A stretch of DNA of 64,000 nt from Epicoccum nigrum (GCA_002116315.1 KZ107840.1:2161664-2225663), one strand, 5' to 3'. Shown: positions 43,085-54,507, numbered from the stretch's first letter. The notes: a model not told the origin generated them from the sequence alone. Made by a program: numbers and translations.

Positions 43085-44405
43085 CTAGAAGTTAAAAGCA
43101 TTGGCGTACGCCTTCTTCTCCTTCTCTTTCCTCGCCTGCACCTTCTTCTTCACAGTTTCCAGTTCTTTGACAATGGCCGCATCGCCGGGTGCGTACTTGA
43201 TGGCCTCGTTGAGATCCGCAAGCGCTTCATCCTCGTTCTTCTTGCCAACCTTTGCCTGCGCCCTCCTGAAGTATGCCTTGGCTAGATCCTTTTCCGTGAT
43301 CCCCTCAATATCGAGTGCTTTTGTTGCGCTTTCGACGGCCTCGACGTACTGGCTGGTCTTATTCTGCAGCAGCGCAAGGTTGGAGTAGACCGTGATCTTG
43401 AGCGCCTGAAGATTCTTCCAGAGGTCCACAGGGTCGTTATCTTGTGGCGCAGGGTACTCGTGCAGGTATCGGAGCGACTTTTGGTACTTATTGATCCCCA
43501 GGTGGAGGTCCTGCTTCTTGAAAGCAGCGTTGCCCATATCTTTCAACTCGGTTGCGATCTTCAAGATCTCTGCACCTGACCACTCGTCATCACCTGGCTT
43601 CTGGTCCTCGGGGAAGTCCTCGTATGGGTCACCTGTGACGTCGGGTGTCTTCTCAGTTGCTTTGTCGTATTCGTCGCCCGTGAGCTCGCCACAGTCTGAT
43701 TCTTTGTCAGTACTCCATCTGCCCCGTGGTCGGTGGCGTGTTCTTACCAATGATCGTGGCGTCATGCCATGGCTTGTCGCCGCTTTGGGTCTTCAGGTTC
43801 TCGATCTGCCGCACGATGCTCTTGCCGTTGATGACCTCTCCGTAGACGACGTGCTTCTTGTCGAGATGCGGTGTAGGGACGGTTGTGACGAAGAACTGCG
43901 ATCCATTGGTGCCTGATGCGCGTTAGTTACGGCTCTCTACTTTGGAGCTCTAGCGAGCAACTCACCAGGGCCGGCATTCGCCATGCTTAGCAAGAATGGC
44001 CTGTCGTGAATCTTCTGGAAGTTCTCATCTTCGAACTTCGCGCCGTAAATGCTCTCTCCGCCTGTGCCATTGCCCTCTGTGAAATCACCTCCCTGGATCA
44101 TGAAGCCCTTGATGACGCGGTGGAAGCCCGAGCCCTTGTAGTGGAGTGGCTTGCCAGCCTTGCCGACACCCTTCTCGCCGGTGCATAGCGCGCGAAAGTT
44201 GTCGGCCGTCTTAGGGACGATGTCGTTATACTGTTCAAGCGTAAGTAAATACAGAATTGGAGGGGCAAGTAAGGACGAACAAGCTCGAAAGCAATGCGGC
44301 CAGCCTTTACGCCACCGATGGCGATGTCGAAGAAACAGCGACTGCGCTCTGCAAAGTGTCAGTTGTTACATTTGAGCGAGCCAGCTTTGGCTTACTGTCG
44401 GCCAT
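43085..44405 (-). CDS. CPR6: Cyclophilin-40 peptidyl-prolyl isomerase with TPR domain (Cpr6/CypD type)
   Basis: Five exons on the minus strand, 44405-44396, 44348-44281, 44230-43966, 43912-43748 and 43695-43085, give 372 residues. The first exon is only 10 bases (MAD plus one base). All junctions restore the family sequence, e.g. IAFELYNDIVPKTADNFRAL and NAGPGTNGSQFFVTT. Residues 1-170 are the cyclophilin domain with the active-site blocks FHRVIKGFMIQGGDFT and SQFFVTT; residues about 215-360 hold three TPR units (MGNAAFKKQDL, YSNLALLQNKTSQ, AYFRRAQAKVGKK) ending in KKAYANAFNF. Cyclophilin-40 proteins bind the C-terminus of Hsp90 through the TPR and act as co-chaperones in the cytosol. The gene overlaps nothing; the IFRD gene lies 537 bases upstream in the same orientation. 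Confidence 0.96.
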
Positions 44406-44942
44406 GTTGAGCGACTGCTGCCAGTGAGATATTGCAGAATGTCTCAGTCTGTATGAATTGGAGGAATGGGTGTGTGTGTAGCAGTAAGCCTCTGGGTTGC
44501 CAACTGAGGTTCGTGGTCAGATTTGAAGCTGAGGGAAAGCTCCGATAAAGCTACCAGAAAGTTCTATGAGGGCAATTGCCAAGCGCCATCTGCCTTGTAG
44601 CAGGTGCGACCACCCATCATAAATTAGTGGTTCCAGGAGACATAGTTTTTCAACAGTTTGCAGAAAGGTGCCAAAGCCGATGCGGCAATCGCAAGCACAT
44701 GCACATTTAATTTGCGTTGCAACATATCAACAACCGTAGGGTGAGGTAAGGAGGGGCAACGCGGGGCACGCTCTCTTAGGCTGTCCGTCAAGAGAAACGG
44801 TTACGATTTCATGTGAAAATGACAACTTCTACCTACTTCCATTTTTACCATTGCGCCTTCTTAAGCCGTCATCGTGGTGAACCCAAACAAACGCCAATGC
44901 AAACTAGGTATTATGCAACATGAAAAGAAATGCTGGCAGCGC
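44406..44942. other. Intergenic region
   Basis: Promoter of the cyclophilin gene and 3' flank of the IFRD gene. No gene or clear signal seen. Confidence 0.5.
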
Positions 44943-46412
44943 TTACTTGCCCACGGAGAACGGCAGAGCTGATGAAACCATATCATTATGCTCATAGTGA
45001 TATGCAAAGCCTCCTTGGAGTGCGCGCCTCAGCGCAGTCAGCCTAAGGAGCTTCCACCACTTGTCGATCCGAAGCTCAAGATTCTTGTTGATCCTAATCT
45101 TCATCCGGCCACCACCATAAACTCGTCCGGTCTCCTGGTCGATTGCAGTCGAGTATCCAGGGCCACGGAACGGCTTCTCGACCGAGTTTCGCACGTCTGT
45201 AAACGAGGAGTGGAGTGTCTTGCGGTCCTTCTTCGAGATCCTCCGCGAAGACACTGTTGCCAGCTCATCGAGGGTGGCCAGCAGTTTATCCCTGTTACGG
45301 TAAACTTGATAGCGCTGCACCAGCTGTTCACCGCCTTTTATATACTCTGGATGGTCCTCATCCAGTGGACCTTGCTCGATCTCCTCGCCCTCTTCTTGAG
45401 CAGTAAATGACTTCTCGTACAGTAGAGCAATGTTCTCTCCTGCGGCGATCTGTACGCTAGCGTCAGAGCTCTCAAGCTGATCCACAAAAGCCTCTATAGC
45501 GGCTTCAGTCTCCTCTTGGACATCGTCGAGATCCGTAGCAAGCAGACCCCAATTTTCAAGGGCGGCTGTAACGATGCTGCCATTGTCCTGAGCGTCAACA
45601 GAGGCCCCGTCCGTCTCGATAACCTCGAGTAAGAGTGTCATGATGTCCCTGATCTCGTCTTCGCCGGCTCCCCCAAGAGAAGCGGCCAGGCCGAGGCAGT
45701 GGATTGCGTTGACCTGTACCTCGACCGACTCCGATTGGATTGCTCGCTTGAGTTCGACCGAAACATCATCATAGACGTCACCTGTATCAAGCGTCACGAT
45801 GGTCGCAGCAAGGGCTGCAATCTGTTAGCTGTAATATATGAGCTGCGATTGTGCGACATACCCTTAAGGGCCTTTACAGCCTCGTGCTCTGTTGCCTCTT
45901 GCCTGATGCTTCGAAGCATCGACTGCAATAGCTCTCTGGCATGCGACTCGATCTCTTCATTGGCGTAGCGCGCCATGAGGATGTGTGCGTACGCAGCGAA
46001 GCTTTCTGTGCGACCTTCCGTGGTGCTACGCTTCAAGTTGGTGATTTGCTCGATGCGCACACTGAGTTCCGACTTCCATTGTTCTTCTGAGATATGGATA
46101 TCTTCGCCATTTAGGATCTCGTCAATAGAGTTGGTGCTGTAGGTCAAGTGTTAGCGCAATGATGCCACACTTGCGAAACGCGATGTACGGAAAGCAACAA
46201 AAAAAGTTATGGATGCATGTATTCACGACTCACCTCCAGGCTGTTTCGTCACTAAGGTAGCCGTCATCTCCGTCGTCTGACGGAGCACGGCTCCCGTTGC
46301 GGCTAGCAGTACGTGAGCCAGCCAGCGAGGAGGCGCCAGATGCTATCTTTGAGCGCGCTTTGCGCGACATGGTCTTGTGGCTCTCGAGAGCCTGTTTGCG
46401 AAGGTCGCGCAT
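44943..46412 (-). CDS. IFRD-family protein (interferon-related developmental regulator homologue)
   Basis: Three exons on the minus strand, 46412-46234, 46136-45862 and 45814-44943, give 441 residues. The N-terminus is basic and Ser-rich (MRDLRKQALESHKTMSRKAR), typical of IFRD proteins, followed by an acidic Ser run ending DDGYLSDETAWR and HEAT-like helical repeats (about 60-290). The C-terminal part holds SSRRISKKDRKTLHSSFTDVRNSVE and RINKNLELRIDKWWKLLRLTALRRALQGG, close to the conserved IFRD C-terminal block. In animals IFRD1/2 act as transcriptional co-regulators and, for IFRD2, as ribosome-bound translation inhibitors; the fungal role is not established. The middle intron (GTGAGT...TACAG, 97 bases) contains CTAACAC as branch site. 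Confidence 0.92.
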
Positions 46413-47237
46413 GGTGGATAATATTGTTCGGGCGTAGAAAGCTCGGTGGATGTGCAGCTGAGACAGTACTCTGTGTGCGCTGGCGGGTGTGCGGTTCGAA
46501 TGCGGGGGATCGGAGGAAAGGTGAGCGCAATTATTGCAAGGGTAGGTCAGTCGAGTATTGATATATGTGAGATCTATACGACATGAGTCACAGCCGATGG
46601 CAATAGACTAGAAGAGAAAGTATTCGTATGAGCAACGATAGGTTGCTAAGTATTGGGGAAGGCCTACCTGTGGTTTCGCTGCCTGACCAAGTGCAACGAG
46701 TGGCGCTAGTAAATATATCGACCCTCTCACGTCATAGGTGATAGTTCACAAATACCCGAGTGTGACGGCATTAACGATCGTGACATGACAGAAAGTGTCC
46801 CTGAGCTATCATTCCGCTTGGAGAAATATTCATGCGATTTGCGAAAGGCCAAGGTATGCAGCAAATTAAATCAAGAACCAGATTTATTGCTCTTGAGAAG
46901 TCTTGTGCGCTGGCTGCAATTGCGACATTTTGGGCAAGTCAGTCCCTTCGTTCCCGTTATGTCCATGCACAGAGCCCATTCAGATTCCTCCACCAGCCTA
47001 CTCGACCAAAAGCTACAATAGCACTTTGGTTGCGCACCTAACTTCGCGCATAACTGTTCGAGCAGATAAAGTGCTTTAGATTATCGCGCCAACGTATCTC
47101 ACGGGCGAGCCGGTCACTTTTGCCAAGACCACATCAAAATCTGTCACAGGTATATACTGTTCGAATCCCAGTACCCGCATCTGTTTGGTTACTGTACCTT
47201 TTTGGTCCGTGTAGCTGAGGTGGGTTTGAGCTGAAGC
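46413..47237. other. Intergenic region at the edge of the repeat compartment
   Basis: No supported gene. Composition is still close to that of the gene-bearing part. A segment at about 47101-47148 resembles one at about 47820-47868 inside the AT-rich part, the second differing mostly by C-to-T changes. The frames at 46785-47041 have no family features. Confidence 0.5.
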
Positions 47238-47468
47238 TATCAGAACCCAGCGGCTCTAGGGGGCAACAGAGTAGGATAGGTCACACAAATAACGTAGTAA
47301 GATCTTGTTCGCAGCCGTAAGGTATAGATTGACTGTAGACTGAACGCTGCCGAGCAGGTTCAGCACCAGGTAGACCATATATACTTAGTCCACCTTACTT
47401 CGGTACAAAGTACCATACTCTGGGCCAGGGCAACCCATAATAGGCTGTCCAAATCTGGAGTCCTAACA
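47238..47468 (-). mobile_element. Solo LTR, family D, little mutated
   Basis: A 231-base segment flanked by the direct repeat GAAGC (47233-47237 and 47469-47473), with ends that read TATCAGAA and CCTAACA on the plus strand, i.e. TGTTAGG...TTCTGATA on the minus strand. The inverted termini (TGTTAG/TATCAG) and 5-base target duplication fit a solo LTR. Its first 150 bases (minus strand) match 49119-49269, which is the same sequence after heavy C-to-T and G-to-A change. Confidence 0.65.
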
Positions 47469-47617
47469 GAAGCTCTCACAAAATCGTAGCTACTTTGCAA
47501 TACTATAAGACAATATAATATCTACTATAGGCTGTAGTATATTAAATCAATCTATAGTACTCTGCGTGTTATTCTTACACATTTATATGTTATGCCCTGC
47601 TTTGCTATACATGCTGC

Positions 47618-47770
47618 TGTCAGGCTGGGCTCCGCCCACTCAGCCATCAAAGCTTTAAAAAGGCAGCACGATCGCGTATTAGGCGATCGCGGGCGGAACA
47701 GTACTCATAACCTGCTATCTCAACTCACTTAAGACAATCACGCCTTGCATGTGCTGCGCGAGGCCTGACA
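47618..47770. mobile_element. Short LTR-like or TIR element with 5-base target duplication
   Basis: A 153-base GC-rich segment begins TGTCAGGC and ends GCCTGACA, a perfect 8-base inverted terminus, and is flanked by GCTGC on both sides (47613-47617, 47771-47775). The interior contains a near-palindrome around GCGATCGCG (CGATCGCG at about 47689 and GCGATCGCG at about 47702). TG...CA ends and a 5-base duplication suggest a solo LTR; a tiny DNA transposon is possible. It is less AT-rich than its surroundings, so it probably arrived after the RIP episode or escaped it. Confidence 0.65.
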
Positions 47771-47775
47771 GCTGC

Positions 47776-49118
47776 AGCGTTTTAAAGACTAAATAACGTA
47801 CCTTACAGGTGTGTCGGTCACACGGATGCGTCGGTCGCTTTTGCTAAGACTACACCAAGACCTACCCTATTTTAGCCTGTAACAGCCTAATTTAGCCCTG
47901 CAAAGCGCAGAATAACTTACAATATTACTTAGAGACCTCTTCTACTTTATTTCTCTATATTCACGCATTATGTCTGCCCTTACTTACTACACTGTCTATA
48001 GCGTTGTAAAGAGAGCATGCCTTCTTTAGCGCGTACTCTCTTCTTCTGCTTCTTCCTATTACTACGCGCTCTAAACTCCTTTAGAGCTGCTAACTACTAG
48101 GCCTGTTTTACCAACAATGTGTCTTTTTTTTTTTTTTTAAAAAAAAAATGTTTTCTTTTATTTAACTTCTTTAGCGTAAAGCTGCTTTTTTTTACTGCTT
48201 AAATCTTAGTAATCTTTTATTACGCTAACACTAGCTTATGCGCAATTACTGCTGCCCCTTTTTAAATCCTTTTAAACGCCTTAGCTATTTAAATCGGTAA
48301 ACTATTAATATATCTTTAAATCTGTGTCTTTATAAGCATTAATTACAACCTAAGTTCTAGAGTGTTATCTAATATCTATAACTACTAAGGCGTGTTATTA
48401 ATAGGAAGTTAGAATAATAGATTATAAAGCTTTATGTTAAGGGTTTATATAACATATTCTAGGTTAAACAGAACTAGTACTACCTCTTAAAACCTTTTTT
48501 TTAGATATTGCTGTAAAAAAAGTAGGTAGTGGCGTAATAAATATATAGACTACTTTTTTCCTCTTCTTAGTAAGGGACCTAGATTACTAGGAAAAGATAT
48601 TAATAAGTATAGCTTTCTTATAAAGCTAAAAAACAGTATAAATCACTGTTATAGTAATATAGTCTTATTGCATAAGCAGATAGTAGAGTATATCACTAGA
48701 GTTGCTAGGTACTACTAAAATACTAGAGATCGCACTGCTATATATATTGCGTGTGCTCAGCTCTTCGGCCTTAGTAAAGAGCGAGATTTGTAAGACTAAA
48801 CAGCTTAACTCCTTTATCTCCTTTGATTTATAATATTAGAATAGTAATCTAGATTACTATTCGTTTCTCCTCTTTTTTAGCTTTTCACTCCTCTTTTATA
48901 GTAAGAATTAAAAACTATGCTATTTACTAAAAATTCCTTTTACCCGAATACTAGGCCTAATTAGACAAATAGGGCCTACTTTTGATTGTTAACATTAGAA
49001 GATCAAAATACAAGCTCAACTTATAAGCTAAAATAAAGAGGGAAATAAATAAACAAGAATACTCTTTGCTTTACTAAAGCATTCTCCTAAGTTACTTAGT
49101 AACTTTACACTTGCTAGG
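47776..49118. mobile_element. AT-rich, RIP-degraded transposon remnant
   Basis: Strongly AT-rich sequence full of TAG/CTA with no open frame. The minus strand at about 47900-48130 translates, across stops, to a Lys/Arg-rich tail (RKKQKKRVRAK) of the style found at the end of Pogo-type transposases, but this is weak. A T18-A10 homopolymer pair occurs at about 48124-48149. Otherwise no identity can be given. Confidence 0.4.
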
Positions 49119-49271
49119 TATTAGGACTCTAGATTCAGACAGCCTAATATAGGTTGTCCTAGCCTCGAATATAGTACTTTATACTAAATTAAGGTAGACT
49201 AAGTATATATAATCTACCTAGTACTATAACTGCTTAGTAGCGTTTAGTCTATAATTAATCTATACTTTATA
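49119..49271 (+). mobile_element. Family D LTR, RIP-mutated and truncated by Pogo copy A
   Basis: Begins TATTAGGACTCTAG, where the intact relative on the minus strand at 47468 begins TGTTAGGACTCCAG. The match to that copy runs about 150 bases and is then cut at a TA dinucleotide (49270-49271) by the terminal inverted repeat of a Pogo-type transposon. Differences between the copies are nearly all C-to-T or G-to-A. Confidence 0.65.
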
Positions 49272-49764
49272 ACGCAATCAACTACCTAATAGCGCACCCT
49301 ACCAAAATAGTGCACCTTGCTAGGACCACACCTCTTTTAACTACTACTAACAATGCTGCAACAAATTGATCTAAGGTTGCTCACTCGTAAAGAGAGGATT
49401 GAACTTGTTATTAAAGCTATAAGATCTTACACAAACCTAAGCTAGCGACGCGCTGCTGCTGTCTACAACATGCCTAAAACGACCCCTTAAAGGTAACGCG
49501 CTAAACTAGCTTTTAAGCGTGTTATCTCCTCTTACTGCCCTAAGCTTATAAGGAAAGAAAAGGAGGTGCTTGTCTAGTATATAAGGATGCTTAACGCGCA
49601 AGAGTTTGCCCCTACGCTTGCCTATATATAATAGATAGCTAATTAATTGCTTGCTGCTTGCAGAAGAGACAAGGTTAGAGAAAATTAGGTCTTTAATTTT
49701 ATTTAGTAGATATCTAGAATTATGTTTAAGTTCTTAAACTAAGTAATTAGTAGAAAGTCTTTTA
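49272..49764 (+). mobile_element. Pogo/Fot1-type DNA transposon, copy A, 5' part only
   Basis: Starts with a TIR resembling that of copy C (ACGCAATCAACTACCTAATA) and continues with the first part of the transposase: across stops it reads like QQIDLRLLTRKERIELVIK and VYNMPK, the start of a helix-turn-helix DNA-binding region (psq/Tc5 type). It breaks at a TA (49763-49764), where copy B begins in the opposite orientation. The remainder presumably lies beyond the window. No intact frame remains. Confidence 0.7.
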
Positions 49765-50689
49765 ACGCGATCTACTACCTAATAGTACACCCTACTAAAA
49801 TAGCGCATTTTGTTGCAGATTCACCTTTGCACCTTAATATTATAACACTATAACAAGTAATTTAGACATGCAATAGCTTAAATTAATCCCCTATCTCTAC
49901 TATATTTTTTTAGCAGGTGCGCTTATTATGCCCTGTATTGCTGCATGTCTTACAGTAACGTTTAACTTTGCTACTGCTACCTACCTGTGCACCTTCTCCC
50001 TTAGCTTCAGCCTTAGCGTCTTTCTTTCTAAGTAACTCCTCTGCCTCTACCTGCAAGAGAGTACTACCTTCCTAAATCTGCTTTTTTTTGCGCTTCTTAC
50101 GCTCAGAAGCGGCCTGATTTGCCTGCTTAAGCTTGGCTATTCTTGCCTTAAGCAGCATGTGCAAATATTCCCTCTTTGCAGACCCTCTTTTGACCTGCAG
50201 AACTATCTTAATAATTAAGTTAGGAGAGGAACTCTTATATTCCCTTATCCTCTTAACAATTAGCATTATTTAGCTATTAATTTTAATTGCGTTAGTTAGT
50301 GTTATAGGCTGCTAGTTAGTAGGCCCTAGTAGAGGCGGCGTTAGCGTACAAGGCTTAACTTTAAGCCTTAATAGCACTACCTCTAGGTTAAGTAGAACTA
50401 GGCTAGTTGCTCTAGAGCTTAATAAGATGTAGCTCTTTAATATTGCCTTATTATATACTAGTTAAAACGTTGCTAAGAAGGCCTTTTTGTCTATATAGGT
50501 AATATATCTGTCTGCTAAGCTTTAAATTTCCCTCTTATACGCCTGCTTTAGCAGGGCAAAACACCTAACGTTAAGTAGCTGCAGGATGTAAGAGGCGTAT
50601 AGAGGCATATATAGGGCAATAATCTTATTTTCCTTATAAAGATTCTAGAATTTAAGCAACTTATAGCTCTTGTAGCCGTCTATAATTAG
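49765..50689 (-). mobile_element. Pogo/Fot1-type DNA transposon, copy B, 3' part only
   Basis: On the minus strand this is the 3' half of the same transposon family as copy C: TIR at 49765-49815, a still readable CCHC zinc knuckle near 49912-49955, a Lys-rich segment open as a 64-codon frame (50266-50072), and the DDE region up to the second catalytic Asp (IDGYKS, Asp kept here while copy C has Asn). It ends abruptly at 50689, where the LTR of gypsy-3 starts. Confidence 0.75.
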
Positions 50690-50878
50690 TGTTAAGGGTT
50701 AAAGAGGCCTGCTAACGAGTATGCATTCGTCCTAACTACAGAAGTAGAAAGAATACACCTCTTCTTGTACAAGATATATCCTAGTGCTAAGCTAGAAGCT
50801 AGTCTCTTAGTAGCCTACGTGCTCGTACGTAGGGTCTGCTCTGTATGTAGTCTTGCATCTAGGGCCTAGCCTATAACA
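50690..50878 (-). mobile_element. 3' LTR of gypsy-3
   Basis: A 189-base LTR on the minus strand (TGTTATAGG...CCCTTAACA), the same family as the 204-base LTRs of gypsy-2 but lacking about 15 bases of a CTTTCTTTTCTC-type internal tract. It is preceded (minus strand) by the polypurine tract at about 50879-50893. ATTAG at 50685-50689 would be one half of its target duplication; the other half is outside the window. Confidence 0.8.
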
Positions 50879-53800
50879 GTACTCCCCTGCCTCACTAAAG
50901 GTTTTGCTTGCTCGTATGTGAAGGCCGCAAGCTGATATAACTTAGGGTTGTTAGCTTATTGTACGTTCTAGGTCTAGGTTTGCGCTAAGCCTCTAATTAG
51001 CTAGTTTGTTTGTTGTAAAGCTACCTTTATATATAGTAGCTATTTATAAGTTGTAATTACCTTAAGTAAAGGTAGGCCTAGCATAGGCTGCGCACGTTTG
51101 CTCTCCTATATAAGTAGCTCTAGACCTGCCTCTTTCTCTTCTTCCCTCTATACTTTCCTTCTCTTTAACTCTTAACTTTCTTCGTCTGTACGTTATTATA
51201 GCTAATATTAACTGTAGTGTGTAGGGTCCTAGTAGCTAGTAGGGTAGTAGTATAAAATATCTCTAGGCTTCTACTAGTAGTCTTGCGACTAGTACTCTTG
51301 CCTAGGCGTCTAACTATCTTACTACTATTGCACACTAGTTGTTAACTTGTATATCTACTAGTAGTGTTATTCTAGTTAATATTAGCATCCCCTAGGGTCC
51401 TGCTAACTTTAGCTAGCACTATACTATCTAGTATATCTTAGACCTAGCTATAGCTAATAAGCTTTGCTGCATCTTTGCGTTTACTCCTATACAATCTTCG
51501 TCCTTGCGTCTTGTCTCTTACTAACTTATTGTACAGGTAGATGTTTAGTGTGTTGCTAACTTCTTCTTGTGTCCTTATTATTAGTCCCTGTATAATATAG
51601 TCTTTAGCACTAGTGTTTGTAACTATTCTCTAGTTGTTGCTTGCGCAACTCTCTATGCTTGTTAGCTGCTTACCTAGCGTCTATCTTATCTTAAGGCCTT
51701 TGTTATTTACTCCTGTAGCGCTGTTAACCTTACTAGCTGTACTAACAATTGCGCTAGTGCTGTCTAAGGAGAGAAGCTATTAATTGCCTTCTTTAGCTAT
51801 GTGTCTATTGCTGGGGAGTAGAACAGGGCTTGCTCTAACTGTATCTAAAGAAACGCTAGTGCTTATTATACCTTCCCTTATTCTTGTAAAGCTACTCCTT
51901 CTAGGTCTACTTGTAGTGCTAATAAGGGTTCTAGTCTATCTAGACGCTCTGTTGTTTGTGTCCCTAACGAGTCTAAGGAGCGTATTATTAATCTTAGTAA
52001 GTAGGGTTAGGACATTCCTTCTGTACTATTGCTATTTGTAGCACTAGTAAGGTTCTTCTTCTAATTTCTAGCAAGCCTTCCTGTTAGTAGCTGTATGCTT
52101 ATTATACGAGCTATCTATCTTTTATAGGCTCTAGTCTTAATAATATTTGTTTCTAGCTCCTAAGTTAGAGCTTTATAGCCTACCTATTTAACCTAATACT
52201 ATAGCTATCTGTTCTGTACGCGTTCGCTAGTAATCTCCTCTACTAGGTACTCTAGATGTTCTTTCTAGTCTTTGTCTTATATAACAACTGCGCCTAGTTG
52301 TTTCTCTTTTACTACTTGTAAGGGTAGCAGGTTATTTGCAGTAGGTCTTATAAGGTCTATATAGTAGGACTTTATCTACTATAGGATATTAAGTTCTACC
52401 TAGTAGTAGTCCTGTATGCAGGAGACTTAGAACTCCTAGTTCTTCTAGTCTAGTTTCTTGCTTGTCCTGTTTGTCTAGACGTTCTTTAGGTTTAACTAGA
52501 CCTAGTCTCTAACTTTGTACTTAGGTGCTAGTAGTCTAGTACAATTTGCTTAAGCTTCTTGTTGTTGTTAGGAGTAAGTTATAGCTAAAACTGCCTAGTC
52601 TGCTGCTTGCTATAGTGTCTGTATAATTGCTTAAGCGCGATCCTTTAGGTTNNNNNNNNNNNNNNNNNNNNNNNNNNNNNNNNNNNNNNNNNNNNNNNNN
52701 NNNNNNNNNNNNNNNNNNNNNNNNNNNNNNNNNNNNNNNNNNNNNNNNNNNNNNNNNNNNNNNNNNNNNNNNNNNNNNNNNNNNNNNNNNNNNNNNNNNN
52801 NNNNNNNNNNNNNNNNNNNNNNNNNNNNNNNNNNNNNNNNNNNNNNNNNNNNNNNNNNNNNNNNNNNNNNNNNNNNNNNNNNNNNNNNNNNNNNNNNNNN
52901 NNNNNNNNNNNNNNNNNNNNNNNNNNNNNNNNNNNNNNNNNNNNNNNNNNNNNNNNNNNNNNNNNNNNNNNNNNNNNNNNNNNNNNNNNNNNNNNNNNNN
53001 NNNNNNNNNNNNNNNNNNNNNNNNNNNNNNNNNNNAGCTTCTTGTTGTTGTTAGGAGTAAGTTATAGCTAAAACTGCCTAGTCTGCTGCTTGCTATAGTG
53101 TCTGTATAATTGCTTAAGCGCGATCCTTTAGGTTTGTAGTACAGTCTATTATATCTCCTTTAGATAGGTTGTAAGGCAAGTCAGGCAGGAACGGTGTATT
53201 TTCAAAGCTATACTGTAGGAAGAATAGTAATACTCCTGTAGTAGAGTTTGTATAGGTGTTAAGTATAAGCTTTAATATTAGCGTAAGTGTAGCCTAGTTT
53301 TCTTGCACTTAGTTTACGTACGTATAAGTAACTACTTTAATGTTGCTATTAGCTCTTTCTATAAGTCTATTAGTCTAGGGGTAGAATACTATAGAGAGGT
53401 TTTGTTGTATGCCTAAGAGTTTATACACTCCTCTCTAGAGGTTACTAATAAACTAAGTACCTCTATTTAAAGTAATTAATCATAGGAGCCTATGCAGTTA
53501 GTATACTTCTTATACAAATACCTAGGCAACGTTATCTACTTTAATCTTTTCTAAAGGTACTAGGATTATACCTTTACTAAGTTAGTCTTTTATTACTATA
53601 AGGTTTATACAACCTATAGAGGGTAGGAGGCCTATAATAAAGTCTATAGTTAGGTCCTACTACGTACAGCTAGGTACTAGTAGGGATTGCAAGTACCTAT
53701 ATTTGCTATCTCTCTAAGGTGTGCTCTATTAGCAAATATTGCAATTCTATACAAAATAGGAATTGTCTTTGCCTATTTCTAGCTAGTACTATATTCTTGT

Positions 53801-54426
53801 AATTATATAGTATGTTTCTTCTCTTCTAGGGTGTCTAGTCTAAATAGCAAAGTATACTTGTTGTATAATCCTAGTATAGATAGGTTTATTATTAGGCACC
53901 TACGTATAGTTTCTCTACTATAGTTTATTGTAGTTTGTTATTGTATAATATCTAAGCAGTACAGCTAGTTTCTTAGTAACAGAGTTAAGGGATCTAGCGC
54001 TATTCTATACAGTACATTATACAGCTTAGTAAGTCTTATCTTATTCTACAGCTTAGTCCTAGTAGCAGGCTATTAAGTTGTCTAGGTAAGGTAGTTATAG
54101 TAGGTTATCTAGCAGTATAGAGCCTTCTAGAGTTAGGGTTAGTAGTTAGATTAGTATAGCATACGTTAAGTCTTATTAGTAGAATAGTACTAGCATAACA
54201 AACTCTCTGCTAGTTAGTCTTTTGTTATCCTCTCCCTTTAGCATGTCCTAGTCTCTCCTTAATAGGGCGTCTGCTTATATGTTGTCTTTGCTAGGTTAGT
54301 ATTGTATCTTTATGTTGTTAAACTGTAATATAATTTAGGCCTATTGTACGTGTCTCTTAGTAAGCTTCTATTTCTTAGTAAAGTACTTAAGGTTTGTATA
54401 AATAGTAACAACTTTAAATTCCTATA
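50879..54426 (-). mobile_element. Body of gypsy-3 retrotransposon (integrase to RNase H), RIP-degraded
   Basis: The minus strand aligns throughout with the 3' half of gypsy-2, in order chromodomain/tail, integrase and RNase H. All frames are broken by TAG/TAA. It is interrupted by an N gap (52652-53035) and ends at a TA (54425-54426) where Pogo copy C is inserted; the same element resumes at 56479. Antisense frames such as 51784-52041 arise from sense TAG triplets reading as Leu (CTA) and are not genes. Confidence 0.85.
52652..53035. other. Assembly gap (384 N) flanked by an identical 99-base sequence
   Basis: The 99 bases before the gap (52553-52651) and the 99 bases after it (53036-53134) are identical. 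Gypsy-2 has this segment only once, so the flanks are most likely the overlapping ends of two contigs and the gap has no real length. Confidence 0.9.
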
Positions 54427-54507
54427 ACGCTATCTACCACTAGATAGCGCACCCTACTAGAATAGCGCACCTTGCTAAGACCCTACCTCTTTTAACTACT
54501 ACTAACA

